DNA from: Lunularia cruciata
Taxonomy: Eukaryota; Streptophyta; Marchantiopsida; Lunulariales; Lunulariaceae
DNA: 64,000 bases
Assembly (NCBI GenBank): GCA_948567375.1
Contig: OX419760.1
Coordinates: 62,120,911 to 62,184,910 of the forward strand
Direction of reading: 5' to 3'
Under the pieces are notes generated by a model that was given only the letters and a program-made list of their open reading frames with translations, made no database searches and was not told the DNA's origin. Below are positions 32,161-43,729 of this stretch, one piece after another (the first letter of the stretch is position 1; the number at the start of each line of letters is the position of its first letter). Made by a program: the position numbers and the translations under genes.

Positions 32161-32586
32161 TGTAAAAGACCAAGACTAAGGAGAGAAATAGGAGAATGGA
32201 AACGCACATTGGGACACTTGAATGAGGAAAAACTCCAAATACCGAGCATGAGCTTTGGCTTTGGTATTTATAGGTAGCATACAAGGCCCTTGAGAAGCTT
32301 CTCAAGAAGCTCTCTCAAGCCGCTTTCTTAGAGTGCAAGCCAAGTTAACTAGGAAGCTTCTCAAGAAGCTTCCTTCTAGAAGCTGCCTACTTGGCGTGCA
32401 AGCTAAGCTAGTTGGAAGCTTCTAGAATCTTCCTTCTAGAAGCTACTTACTTGTGGTGCAAGCTAAGCTAGCCGGGAAGCTTCCCAAGAAGCTTTCTAGA
32501 TACTTCCAGAATATTCTAGGCTAATTTGTCTTACGTGCTAATTTGTAAGTCCGACTAACTTCATTGCTAAACTCCATATTGTTATA
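32161..32586 (-). repeat. Element C 5' LTR
   Basis: 426 bp; its outer end reads TATAACAATATGG on the minus strand (one change from TGTAAC). It is rich in GAAGCTTC palindromic units, with three to four more than the 3' copy. A TATAAATA box is at about 32260-32270 (minus). Confidence 0.88.
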
Positions 32587-34060
32587 GAAACAATCTATTG
32601 ATGGAAGTCAAGATGAACCATAAATTTTGGCTGAGGATTCTTGTTGCTATGAAAATTGATCCACAAATTGTAGGTGCTCAATCATCCAAAGGTATCACTA
32701 GCACCAAAGGACTAATCTTTCATGATGGCAAGTTATGGATTCCGGATTCCATGGATCTAAGCACCACCATCCTAGCAACATGTCATGATTTTGTGATTGT
32801 AGGTCATATTGGACTGGACAAGACCCTGGATGCTATCAAATGCCATTACTATTGGCCCATGATGAGAAATAATGTGATGGAATATGTTTGGAGATGCCTA
32901 TTCTATCAAAAAAATGAAGCTTCTAATCAAGCTCCCATAGTACTCCTTCAAACCCCCCTACTTCTACACAATATTGGGAATAGGTAAGCATAGATCTGGT
33001 TTGTGAATTGCCCAAGACCACCTCAGGGTTTGACTCCATCATAGTCTTTGTTGACCAACTTAGCAAAATGATTCATGTGTGCCCTACCACTAGGGACGTG
33101 ACTGCCCTACAACTAGCTCAATTGTACTTAGATGAAATTTTCCCTCACCATGACATGTCTCAAGTGTTCATCATAGATAAAGGCACTCAATTCACTAGTT
33201 TGTTTTGGAGAACACTCTTTGGTTTCCTCAAAACCAAATTGGCCATATCCACAGCTTACCATCCACAAACCAATGGACAAAAAAGAGGGAAAATTGCACT
33301 ATTGAGGATATGCATTAGGGCTTTACCTTTAATGAGCAAGAGAGGTGGGATACTTTACTTCCATTGGTGGAATTTTCTTGCAACAATTAAATGAATGCCT
33401 CCACACAAGTCACATATTTCTTCCTCATGTATGGAGAGAATCCTTTCATACTTTGAGCTCAATGAAGGTCCATTTGGTGGCTACCAAGGTTGATGTTGTC
33501 AACACTTTTGTTTCTAGAATCCAACAAGGTGTGAAGAAAGCCAAGCACAAGTTGCAAATCACCCAAAATTGACAAAACTAGTATGTAGATGCACATTGCC
33601 AACACATGGAGTTCAATGTTGGAGATCAAGTTTGGTTGTCAACCACCAACCTCAAGTTAGTTAGCCATTGTAAGCTCAGACCTTATTTTATTGGACCTTT
33701 CTCCATTCTTCATCAAATCTGCACAATGGCCTACCATCTCAAGCTACCGCCACACATAAAGATCCATCTAGTATTTCATGTTTCCTTATTACATAGATAT
33801 GCACCTTGACTACTCCACTTCTCTTCCATCCAAGAAGTTGACCTTGCCCAACCCTTATTGAAAACAAAAAGGAATTTGAAGTCAAACATATTCTCCAAAA
33901 ATGCATCTTTGGTACTCATCATCCACATGTGGAATATTGGAAAGGAAACCTATGGTATAAGGAAACATGGGAGCCAATAGCCAAATTTGACTAATGCACT
34001 GGTGTAAGTTCAATCTTTTGAGCAACAGCTTTGCAATGAGGATGTTGCATCTTAAAAGGA
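32587..34060 (+). pseudogene. Element A integrase and chromodomain
   Basis: Resumes A after C. The zinc-binding start is at 32598-32987 ('CHDFVIVGHIGLDKTLDAI', 'CLFYQKNEASNQ'; first Cys of the CxxC kept, second changed to Tyr-Gln). The core is at 33008-33394 ('TTSGFDSIIVFVDQLSKMIH', 'FIIDKGTQFTSLFW' with the central Asp kept). The catalytic Glu region is broken by a frame change after 'YHPQTNGQ'. The DNA-binding tail is at 33606-33809. A shortened chromodomain lies near 33870-33985 ('FEVKHIL', 'YWKGN', 'TWEPIA'). Dead. Confidence 0.82.
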
Positions 34061-34067
34061 GGAGGTC

Positions 34068-34404
34068 TATAATACCAATAGCTAGATATACTATTGAGAG
34101 GTGAAAATTGGCTTGGTAACATCTAGAAGGATGTTGTGTATGATAGGCTAGGTAGATCAGATAGAGGTGCTACCAAAAGAGTACTTCTACTAATAGAGCA
34201 AAAGCCAAAAATAGCCTAAAAACTTCAAAGCCAATTTGGGAGGTCTAAACGAATGAATTAGGCCTAAAAATATTTGTTTTCCTATTCATATTTGCTATAA
34301 AATAAAGATAAGGTGCTCCTTTGGGGTATCATAGTATTGAGTGTAAAGCTTATGTTTTCTCTCTTGTATCCTTCTTGGAGAGTTCTCTTTTCCTTGGAGA
34401 TTAC
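34068..34404 (+). repeat. Element A 3' LTR, internally deleted
   Basis: 337 bp, TATAATACC...GGAGATTACA, preceded by a purine tract (34054-34067, aaaaggaggaggtc). It lacks the middle C-rich block present in the 5' LTR. Followed by tcatg, matching tcata before 7250. Confidence 0.82.
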
Positions 34405-34781
34405 ATCATGTAACTTAGAAGTGCAAGTTTGTAAGTAATAAGAGAAATGATTTGAGTAATATCAAATAGGTCTATCTAATTGAGTATGTTTACAAACTTG
34501 GGTGTCAAGCAAGAGAGGAAGGTTATTGTAAGAAACATTACCTTATTTCTTATTTGAAATATGAGATCAAAACAATGCTTATCAAAGTATTGCTTTTGCT
34601 ATTTTGTAGCAATGAGAAATAAGACTTGGCCTAGTGTAAGGATACAAATAACTTGGATAAGAAAGTGGAAGTATGAGATGAGTATGAAAGTGGAAGTATG
34701 AAATGAGATGGTGGTGGAGCAAGAAATTAATCTAGAACAAGCAGATCTTGTCCATAATTAAGGAAGAAGAAAGAGAATATG
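34405..34781 (-). pseudogene. Element L, right part: integrase tail region
   Basis: Matches element C at about 17720-18080 in order ('cttgggtgtcaagcaagagagg' and so on), minus strand. It is the direct continuation of L across the A insertion. No open frame remains. It stops at 34781, where the LTR of E begins. Confidence 0.72.
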
Positions 34782-35227
34782 TATAATAATATACAAGTAG
34801 CAAATGAGTTATTAGAAGCTAACGAGTTGGTAGTCTAAGCTAAATATTGCAAAAAGAAAGAAAAATAGCCTAAGAATGTGCTAGAAACATCTAGAAAGCT
34901 TATGGGTAGAATATTCTAGAAACACATAGGAATCTTCTTGGTGAGAAGCTTCTAGGAACTTTCTAAAGGTAGAGTAACTTTTATACCAAGTTGATTGTTA
35001 GCTTAGCTTGTATGCCAAGTAAATGGTTAGTTTAGGTTGCACTCCAAGTAAGGTGACTTTTAAAAAGAACCTTCTTTTGAAGCTTTTGGGAGACTTGTAC
35101 CCAAGTTACTTATAAAATACCCAAGCCAAGCTCAAGCTAAGCACTTTGAGTTTCCTTCACTTGAGAGTCCGAATGTGATCTTCACTTTGGTCTTCCATTC
35201 TCTTATTTATTTGTTTGGTATGTTACA
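34782..35227 (+). repeat. Element E 5' LTR
   Basis: 446 bp, aligning with the reverse complement of the C and F LTRs, with degenerate GAAGCTTC units and a 'cttataaaatacccaagcc' TATA region near 35100-35120. The partner 3' LTR is not in the window. Confidence 0.75.
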
Positions 35228-36370
35228 TTGGTATCATAGTAAGAATTAGATATATGGAATCTATGGACCACCAAATCCATTTTTCCTAAATCATTTAGAT
35301 TTTTGTGTCCATGTACTACCAAAGCATCATTTCACCTTTTGGGTAGAATTTTTTGAGCACAATCACCTTGTCCAATGAACCATTGATACTTTTAATTGTA
35401 AATTACAAGAAGTGGTGGATGTGTGATATCTATGTATTTATTTAAAAATTGCAATTATCTAGTTTGATAGAGTAGTAATCATAACATTAATGCCCAAAAT
35501 TATCATTGCTACGCATCAACAAAATTAAGCATCTTACTTGATTGTTGGAAGAGAGAGATCATAAATGATAAGAGCATGTAGATCAAACAAGATTTCAAAA
35601 AAGAAAAATGCAAATTTGATTTTCAAAGCTAAAGGTATTTGAAGGTAAGAATCTCTTGAATATAGTGGAAATTTTGTGTTTGATTGAAAATGTTATTTTG
35701 AAGCTACAATCTCCAGATGAAAAAGATAGATTCTTTAAGCTTCAAATCAATTAGATAGAGTGTGCAAAACTATGGTGGTAATTCTAGATGAAACAAGCTC
35801 AATGGCAATTTGTTGCGCCAATCTCAACATAAGAAAAATTGAATAGTACAATAATTAAAAGATTCCAAGTGGTAAATTTTGCACAAGCCGCACAAGTTAG
35901 ATTGGTAGAATTGAAGTAGATTGATTTTATGAGGAGCTATATCAATTAGTTTCAAAACACCATAATGCAAATTCCAAATATAATAGATGGTGAAGCTTTT
36001 GATTGATTTATGAGGGGCTTGAAATCACATAACAAATTAGAAGTGACCATGTGGAAGCCCAAACACTTGGAAGAAGACATGTAATTGGTTGAGTGCTTTG
36101 ATTCCTTGATTGCTACAACTTGATCTCAACTCAGACTTCCATAAAACCTACAAACACACCAAATATGGGTGGAGGAGCCAACATGGGTAGAGGAGCCAAC
36201 ACTAGTAGAGATTGATGTCAATTAACAAAAACCACTTGGCATTGTAGATACAAAAAGATTATGATAAAATGATGGTTGGATCTATTTTTGCCAAATAGAA
36301 CATTGCATTGCCAAATGTCCAACTAGGAATGGATGACCTTGACCAATTGCCCAATCGGTGTTCTTGGATG
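35228..36370 (+). pseudogene. Element E gag remnant
   Basis: Collinear with the gag of C, but with stops in every frame. The piece near 35850-35960 corresponds to 'TINATQAARDKLAELKQ' of C. A zinc-knuckle remnant is recognisable only by position (about 36250-36340). No usable open frame. Confidence 0.6.
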
Positions 36371-36374
36371 ATCA

Positions 36375-36779
36375 ATGGAACAAAGAATCCCAATACAAGA
36401 TATCAAGCTACTTATTGAAAACTTGATTTGTGCCAATATGATTGAAGGTTCAACCTATGCAAGTTTGATAAACTTGCAAAGTATGATATATTATTGTTGC
36501 TATAATATTATTTTTGATAGTGAGAGTTTTGTGAATTGCATGTCCATGCAATTAGCAAAGGAATTATATATTCCTATAAAACCAATATTTGATAATAGAT
36601 TGATGATGGTGGATGGAAGAAAGGGTTCTATATTCCATACCTCATATTTTATTACATTCAAAATTAGGAAAGAGTATTCAGAGTGTACAAAATTTGTATT
36701 AACTCCTCTACACTACCATGGCATTCTATGTCTACCTTGGCTTGAATGTCACAAGGCTCAATTTGATTGGATCCAATGA
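36375..36779 (+). pseudogene. Element E protease
   Basis: A 134-codon stretch collinear with the C protease. The active site reads 'IIFDSESFVNCMSMQLAKEL', with Glu in place of the Gly of Asp-Ser-Gly. The second block is 'YHGILCLPWLECHK'. Inactive by the active-site change. Confidence 0.75.
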
Positions 36780-36990
36780 TAAATTCAAGTACAACACCAA
36801 GATAAGAATTATAGATTATATTGTTTGGTAACTTTGAGTGACATCTAAGAATAGTAAATCCCAAGATGAGAAGTTTTTTTGTATAGTAGCTATAGAACAA
36901 GCTTGAGAGAAAGATAGCATTGTTATTGTTGTATGGTACAAGCCAACTGCACAAGGAGAATCTAATAAGGGTAAGAAACCTCAATAAGAA

Positions 36991-38127
36991 ATGGCTGATC
37001 AAATAGTGCAAGAGTTTTCAGATGAATTTTTGGATTATCTTCCAAAAGGGTTACCTTTTGATCAAGATATGCCCTTCAAGATTAATCTATTCCCCATTAT
37101 TACTCTTGTGAGTAGACCAATCTATAGGCTCTCTCAAAAGGAGTTAGAAGAGCTTCAAACAATATTGATCAAGTTTTTAGAAAAGAATTTCATATGATAT
37201 AGTACATCTCCTTAGGGAGCACTAGTACTCTTTATACCGAAATAAGATAGAGGACTTTGATTTTGTATTGACTACCATGACCTTAATAAAAAAACCGTGA
37301 AGAATCTATATCCATTGCTTTGTATTGAGGACTTGTTGGATCAATTGAATGGAGCACAATACTATTCCAAGTTGGATCTTCAAAGCAACTATTGGTAAAT
37401 TCTCATTGATTGGAAGGATGTGCAAAAGGCTACCTTTTGCACACGGTATATGTATATTGAGTTGAGAGTTTTACCTTTTGGGCTCACTAATGCTCCAATA
37501 GTTTTCATGGATCAAATATATCAGGTTAGATAGGCTATTGGATGTACATGTGGTGATGTTCTTGGATAATATTTTAATCTATAGTAAGATAAAGCATAGC
37601 ACAAGAATCATATACAAGAAGTCCTAAGGTAACTTTGCCAATGGAAGTTTTACTAAAAGAAGTCAAAGTATGGCTTTTGGTGCATTGTTAACCATCTTTT
37701 GGAGAAGACATCAAGCTTTTAATGAATCACCAAGCACAAAGAAGCATTAAAAAAACAAAGCATATGGTGCCTTCAAGACCTATCCTTCAACCATATGATC
37801 CTCAACTACCTTGTGTGGTTGATTTTGATGGTTTTAACTTTAACATTGGAGCTAGGTTCTAGTAGGAGTTTCTAGATGGATTCCATCCCGTTCTTTTTGT
37901 GTCTCAATGATTAAACACCACAAAAAGAAATTACTTTGCTTAGGATCAAGAACAATAGCAATGGTATATGCCATAAAGGTATGGAGACATTATCTCTTGG
38001 GAAAACAATTAATCAAGTAAACTAATCACAAGCCTTTGTTGTAAACCTTACATTTTAAGCACATGAAGAGTCAACATCATTGATAGGAGAAATAACTATA
38101 ATTGTTTAAATCAAGCTTGAGAACAAA
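36991..38127 (+). pseudogene. Element E RT and RNase H
   Basis: The pre-RT spacer is at 36991-37197 ('FSDEFLDYLPKGLPFDQDMP', 'SRPIYRLSQKELEEL'). RT blocks are scattered over three frames: '[12 protein letters not shown]', 'LPFGLTNAP', and an active site near 37558-37585 where the second Asp reads Asn (LDN). An RNase H remnant extends to 38127, with 'CVVDFDG'. Stops are frequent. Confidence 0.72.
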
Positions 38128-38132
38128 CTTGG

Positions 38133-38534
38133 TGTAAAAGACCAAGACCAAGGAGAGAAATAGGAGAATGGAAACTCACATTGGGACACTTGAATGAGGG
38201 AAAACTTTGAATGCCTAGCATGAGCTTTGGCTTTGGTATTTATAGGTAGCATACAAGGCCCTTGAGAAGCTTCTCAAGAAGCTTCCTTGAGCCGCTTTCT
38301 TAGAGTGCAAGCCAAGTTAACCAAGAAGCTTCTCAAGAAGCTTTCTTTTAGAAGCCACCTACTTGGCGTGCAAGCTAAGCTAGTTAGAAGCTTCCTTTTA
38401 GAAGCTACCTACTTGGGGCACAAGTTAACTAGTTGGGAAGCTTCATAGATGCTTCTAAATATTCTAGGCTAATTTGGCTTATTCTCTACTTTGTTAGCCT
38501 CACTAACTACATTGCTAAACTCCATATTGTTACA
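38133..38534 (-). repeat. Element F 3' LTR
   Basis: 402 bp, TGTAACAATATGG...CTTTTACA on the minus strand, with a TATAAATA box near 38237-38247. The PPT on the minus strand is at 38535-38549. Confidence 0.88.
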
Positions 38535-39949
38535 TATTCTCCCACTGCTAGTTGGTGACATCCTTGTTGCCATTGAAGTTTCAAACTCCTGAATGGCCGT
38601 CTGTGCATTCTAGAGGTGAGAAAGAGGTTACCATGTGGCATCATGAAGGGGATACTCTTTCCAAAGGACCTTGTACTTTGTATGTTATCGGCGTCTGTGT
38701 GGGATGTAGCAACGTGCAAGGATACGATCAACTCTATATTCCTCATGATCATTGATAGGGATAGGGGGAGGAGGAGGTTGGAATCAAGAGGAAAAAGAAG
38801 AAGGGTTAGGAACAAAGGGTTTCAACTTAGAAATATGAAAGACATGATGGGTGCGCATATGACAAGGCGAGACAAGTTGATAAGGAACAAGAGAGACAAT
38901 TTGGGTGACATCAAAAGTTCCTATCTAATTAGGGGCAAGTTTACAAACTTGGGTATCAAGTGGGAGGGGTAGATTACTAGAAGTTAACATAACTTTATCA
39001 CCAACTTCAAAGGTGAGATCACAAAGATGGTGGTCCGCATATTGTTTTTGATGATTCTGAGCAACAAGGAGGTGAGATTTGGCTTGTTGGAGAGATTTAG
39101 TTATGGTGGTCAAGAAGGTTGAAGTATGAGGGACCTGAGACGGAGGAGGAGCAAGAAGAGAATCTAGGACAAGTGGATCTTGGCCAAAATTGACAAAGAA
39201 AAGAGAAAATCCGGTGCTTGCTTGTTTAGAATTGTTACAAGACATTCATCTCAATTGGTATAGTGAATGTTGATAAAGGCACAAAGCATATCTTCCAAGG
39301 TGTGATTTGCATGTTCAGTTTTTCCATCAATTTGAGGATGATAGGCTATGGACAAAGCAAGCTTGGTGCCAAGTATCTGGAAGAGAGCTTGCCAAAACTT
39401 TCTGGTGAAGCAAGGATCATGGTCAAAGATGAGTACACGTGGCATACCATGATGTTTGAATACATTATTGAAGTAGAGTTGCACCAAGGTTGGAGCATCC
39501 ACAATATCAACCATTGGTGCCAAATGGATTTGCTTACTAAGCTTATCCACAAACACCATAATTGCTATGTGACATTGTTGTGTCTTGGGCAAGGAGGTGA
39601 TGAGATCTAAGCTCACATGTTCCCAACAAGTAGTTGGAATGGGAAGTGACTAAAGGAGTCCACTTGGCTTCTGGTTACTGGCCTTGTTGCGTTGACAACT
39701 CTCACACAATCGGACATACTCCCAAACATCTCACGTCATGTTAGGCCACCACCATTGGCATTGGAGGGTACCCAAGGTCTTGTCTACCCCCATGTGACCA
39801 GCTATTGGCAAATCATAGGCTTTTTGAAGGTGCACAAGTCAGAGATCACCTTTGGCTGAAACATAGATCCGGTCTGCATGGAATAGAAGGCCTTCCTTGA
39901 AGGAGAAGGTGTTGTACTCCTTGTCACTTGTTGTTAGACAACCATGTAC
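38535..39949 (-). pseudogene. Element F integrase and chromodomain
   Basis: Minus strand. The chromodomain is at about 38560-38755 ('EYRVDRILA', 'YKVLWKEYPLHDATW', 'QTAIQEFE') with three stops. The integrase core is at 39251-39616: 'MSLDLITSLPKTQQ' (first Asp kept), 'VLIFDHDPCFT' (second Asp kept) and 'HPQIDGKTEHANHTLED' (catalytic Glu kept). Its N-terminus, toward 39949, is broken. Unlike C, all three catalytic residues survive, but stops around the core disable it. G1 interrupts the upstream end. Confidence 0.82.
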
Positions 39950-40641
39950 TGTGAGCCAGCCTGTCTCTCACTCAGGATGAACCTCTGATGGCTATTATGG
40001 TAGCGCACCATGGACTAAGAAGGCAAGGAACCCAAACTCCATCATACTCCTCCAAGGCTAACACTCCAAGACTCAAGACATTGCTCACTAGAGAACTCAA
40101 TGAGAGAGAGATAGTTGCAAATGAAAGGATGATGAGTACCTCCTCATCCCTTGTTTATATACTTGTGAAATAGTTACGTACCAAAGTTACTAATTACCGT
40201 AGGAACTCAAGTTGCTAGACTAAAAGTCAAATAAATTCAAAAAGTAGAAAGGAATATCCATTCACATGGGCATATTCCCCTAAGCATGTGGTCTTATCTT
40301 GACCCAACCACTAAGTCAAGGATTCCTTCACATGGGCTATCCTTGGACTAAAGAAGAATCCAAAACAAAAAGGCTTGCGGGCCCAAGAGTTCTCAACTCT
40401 TTCCTCAACGCTAAACACCTAGGAATAATACCAAGTCAACACACTAAAATCCAAAATAGTGGTGCTCATCTTTTCTCCTTCCTCTAAAGTAAGGTCCCCT
40501 CTATCTTAGCTATGACTAACTTTAGCTAACCATGACTAATATAGAACCATCCTTTATCTTTATATAAATAATATCTCTTAAGTACTTGTAATACCACGTT
40601 AAATATCACAATACCACACACATGCACATATGGGTGTTACA
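39950..40641 (-). repeat. Element G1 3' LTR
   Basis: 692 bp; minus strand TGTAACACCC...GGCTCACA. A minus-strand TATA-like run is near 40555-40570. Followed by PPT cttagtccgggggtaaa (minus, 40642-40658). Confidence 0.92.
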
Positions 40642-40689
40642 TTTACCCCCGGACTAAGTTTTCACTTTGTCCTCAAAGTGAAGGTCTCT

Positions 40690-43601
40690 CTACCTTCTAT
40701 GGTACATCTTCAACTTATCATGGTTAATCCTATCAAAGTGTCTTCCTCCCAACTCCTTGAGATCATAGGTGTAATTGCCCCACACCTTCTCCACTATGAA
40801 AGGTCCAAAGTACTTAGGCAAAAACTTCTTTTGCACTCTCTTGAATCGAATGGAATCAAACAACATTACCCAATCACCTTCTTTGAAAGTCTCCACCTTC
40901 TTGCCTTGCCTCTTGTCATAGCTCTCCTTTTGTTTCCTTTGGGCTTGCTCCACTCAAACCATAGCAACTGCTCTTGCCTCTTCCAACTCCATGAGTTGAT
41001 CCTTCCTTGACTTCTATGCATCACCTCCTTGTGCTTTCTTCAATCTCCTATGAATGCTTTGGAAGGTAGGAAGATCAAAGTGAATAGGTAAGGTAGACTC
41101 AATACCATACACCAATTAAAATGGAGAATATCCGGTGGAAGTCTTCATGGTTGTCCTATACTCCCACAAAACTGCATGAATCCTCTTGTCCCAATGATGT
41201 TTAGCCCCCTCCATTTCTGCATCTTTGGCCAACATCATGCACAAGGTCTGATTGGTTCTCTCTGCCAAGCCATTGGAATTTGGCTTATAGGATGTAGTTA
41301 CTCTATGTGTCATAGAGAAATGTCGTAGCATGGCTGTAGTAATGCTTCATGTAAACTCTCCTCCTCTATCAGAAACCAACTCCAAAGGGCATCCAAACCT
41401 AGTGATAATGCGTTCATAAAGAAATCTACCCACTTCATCTTCATTCTTGTCCCTCAATAGTCTAGCCTCAACCCACTTGGTAAGGTCATCAGTAACTACC
41501 TCAATGTATTGATTGTTCCTTGGGGTTCTATTGAGAGGACCTACAAAATCAATTCCCCACTTCTCAAAAGATCCTAGCAATGGAATTGATCTAAGTGGTG
41601 GAGTGGATGTAGACTTTCTAGCAAAAGCTTGACAAACATGACAAGTTTTGCAATAATCAAGACAATCCTTGATAATCCCTCTCCAATGGTAACCTGCATC
41701 TAGAATCTTGAAAGCAGTCACCTTTCCTGCAAAGTGTCCTCCACATACTAAACCTTCATGAAACTCCTTTATGAGTAGGATAGACTCTTCCTTACCCACT
41801 GCTCTTTGAAGTAGACCATCTGCTCCTTGGTGAAAAGAAATATCCTCCACTATTGTGTAAGGTCTAGATCTTGCTGCAAGGGCCTTCCTCTCCCTAGCAT
41901 GCATCCCTTCTGGATAGTTACCTCTTGTCACAAAATCCACAATCTCCTTGTACTCCATTGGAACCTCTTGAGTGACTGAGATTGTCATGAGCTCCTCATC
42001 TGGGAAGGAATCATCCACTGGCTCATCTCCATCATGATCATAGGCTCTAGATAACAAATCAGCATTTGCATGTTTCTTTCCTGGCCTATCCTCAATGGTC
42101 TAGTCATACTCAAACAAGAGTATCATCCACCTTGCTAGTCTCCCTTCAACATTAGGCTTGTTGAAGATGTACTTCAAAGCACTTGTGATTGGTGACAATG
42201 GTGGCTTTCCCTCCAATCAAGTAGTGTCTAAACTTCTTGAGACCAAAGATCACTGCCAACCCTTCTCTCTCCGTGATAGAGTAGTTCTTCTCTGCTGAAA
42301 CCATCTGCCTACTAGCATAAGCTACTGGATGATCATGCCCATCTTGGTCTAATTGACTAAGAGTGCATCCTATAGCTACATTAGAAGCATCAGTGTAGAG
42401 GATGAAAGGCTTACTCCAAATCAGGTTTAGCAAGAATTGGAGCTACAACAAGGGATTGCTTGAGCTCCTTAAAAGCTTTAAGAGCCTCCTTGTCTTCTAA
42501 AATCACCATGTAATCTACACCCTTCTTCATGTAGATGGTCAATGCATAAGCCTTGTTAGAAAATGAGAAGATGAACCTCCTATAGTATCCAACCATCCCC
42601 AAGAATTGGTGTAACTTTGTCAAGCTTGAAGGGAATGGAAGGTCTGAGATTTTCCTCACCTTCTTAGGATCAACTGCTATTCCATCCTTGGAGATGATGT
42701 GCCCCAAAAGTAGACCTTCTTCACATCCAAAAATGCATTTCTTTGGGTTGAGTGATGCATTTGCCTCATCCAAGCGGTGCAAGACTTTGATTAGGTGCTC
42801 AAAGTGCTCCTCCTTGCTCCCATAGACACAAAAGTCATCAATGAAGTCTCTCACAAATTTCCCAATGAAAGGTTCAAATACCTTGTTCATGAACCGTTGG
42901 AATGTGGTTGGAGCATTACAAAGCCCAAAAGGCATGACCTTGAAAGCGTAAGTTCTCCAAGGTGTGGTGAATGTGGTGAGTTGTTGATGCTCTGGTGCAA
43001 TCTTGATTTGGTTATATCCACTATAACCATCTCCAAAACTGTACCTCTCATGACCTGCAACCTCCTCCAAGATCTCATCAATGAATGGCAATGGGTAGTA
43101 GTCCTTCTTGTAATCCACACATATGCGAAGCTTGCCATTCTTTTTCTTCACAATGACAATTGGAGATACCCATTCTGAATTCTCCACCTCAAAGATAAAT
43201 CCAGCCTCCTTGAGCTTATCAATCTCCTCCTTCACAGCCAAAGATATTGGTGGGCTAATGCGACGTTGCTTTTGGCGGATTGGTCTTGCATGTGACTCCA
43301 CCTCTATCTTGTGCTCCTCCAAGGTGACTTCTTTCAAATCCTTGTAACTAAAAGCAAACACATGGATGAACTTACCGAAAATCTCCTCAAATCTCACCTT
43401 CTCCTCCTTGGTAACATTCGGGCCATACTTGAGGGTAGCTAACCTTCTCTCTACCTCCTCAAGTGTCAATGGTGATTTATCTGGGTCCTTCAAAACCTCT
43501 GGCTTAGGTGCAAAATCCATAGCACACAAGGGATACACATCTGAATTAGATTCAGATTCATCTTCCTCCGTGGAAGTCTCCTCTTCCATGCTTGTGTCCA
43601 C
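40690..43601 (-). pseudogene. Element G1 pol: RT, RNase H, integrase
   Basis: Collinear with the intact G2 polyprotein but split. The RT piece 42411-43601 keeps 'FIDDFCVYG' but has lost six residues after 'CVDYKK' (18-bp deletion). A base insertion near 42420 shifts the frame into the RNase H piece (42152-42433). The integrase piece 41347-42057 keeps 'GIDFVGPLN' and 'ELVSDRGGEF', and 41116-41331 holds 'LAERTNQTL' with the catalytic Glu. The GPY/F-type tail is at 40690-40953. All three integrase catalytic residues survive, but no continuous frame does. Confidence 0.9.
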
Positions 43602-43729
43602 ACCTAAAGCTCCTTCTTCAGAATCTGATTCCCAATAATCAGAAGATGGTGTATCTGAATGTGAAGTGTTGGTGGTGCTGTGACTATGACTCTATGGTTT
43701 GATGGCCCAATCCTCAAGTACCCTTTTTA

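Larger units (their letters stand above)
17061..32586 (-). mobile_element. Element C (family II chromovirus), split by D
   Basis: A complete minus-strand element: 5' LTR 32161-32586, PBS, gag, protease, RT, RNase H, [D inserted at 19300-29231], RNase H end, integrase, chromodomain, 3' LTR 17061-17426. Without D it is about 5.6 kb, the same as F without its insertions. D is flanked by ccaa on both sides, and rejoining the flanks gives the sequence seen undisturbed in F at 48178-48190. Many stops; dead. Confidence 0.9.
7250..34404 (+). mobile_element. Element A (family I chromovirus), split by B and C
   Basis: Three collinear blocks make one plus-strand element: 7250-9552 (LTR, gag end, protease, RT start), 16125-17060 (RT end, RNase H) and 32587-34404 (integrase, chromodomain, 3' LTR). 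The joins are precise. B interrupts the RT codons at 9552/16125, with flanks tcttt and ccttt. C interrupts the linker before integrase at 17060/32587, with flanks aaaat and gaaac. The outer target duplication is tcata/tcatg in element L. The 5' half also contains a foreign family II segment (7755-8325). The element is heavily decayed, with many stops. Confidence 0.85.
34782..38132 (+). mobile_element. Element E, main part (family II, + strand)
   Basis: A decayed family II element in plus orientation: LTR 34782-35227 (TATAATAATATAC...TGTTACA), primer site TTGGTATCATAG (35228-35239, one change from the Met-initiator site), gag about 35330-36350, protease, RT and RNase H. F interrupts it at 38132/59402 with the perfect duplication cttgg. 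It is more diverged than C and F, so it is one of the older layers. Confidence 0.82.
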
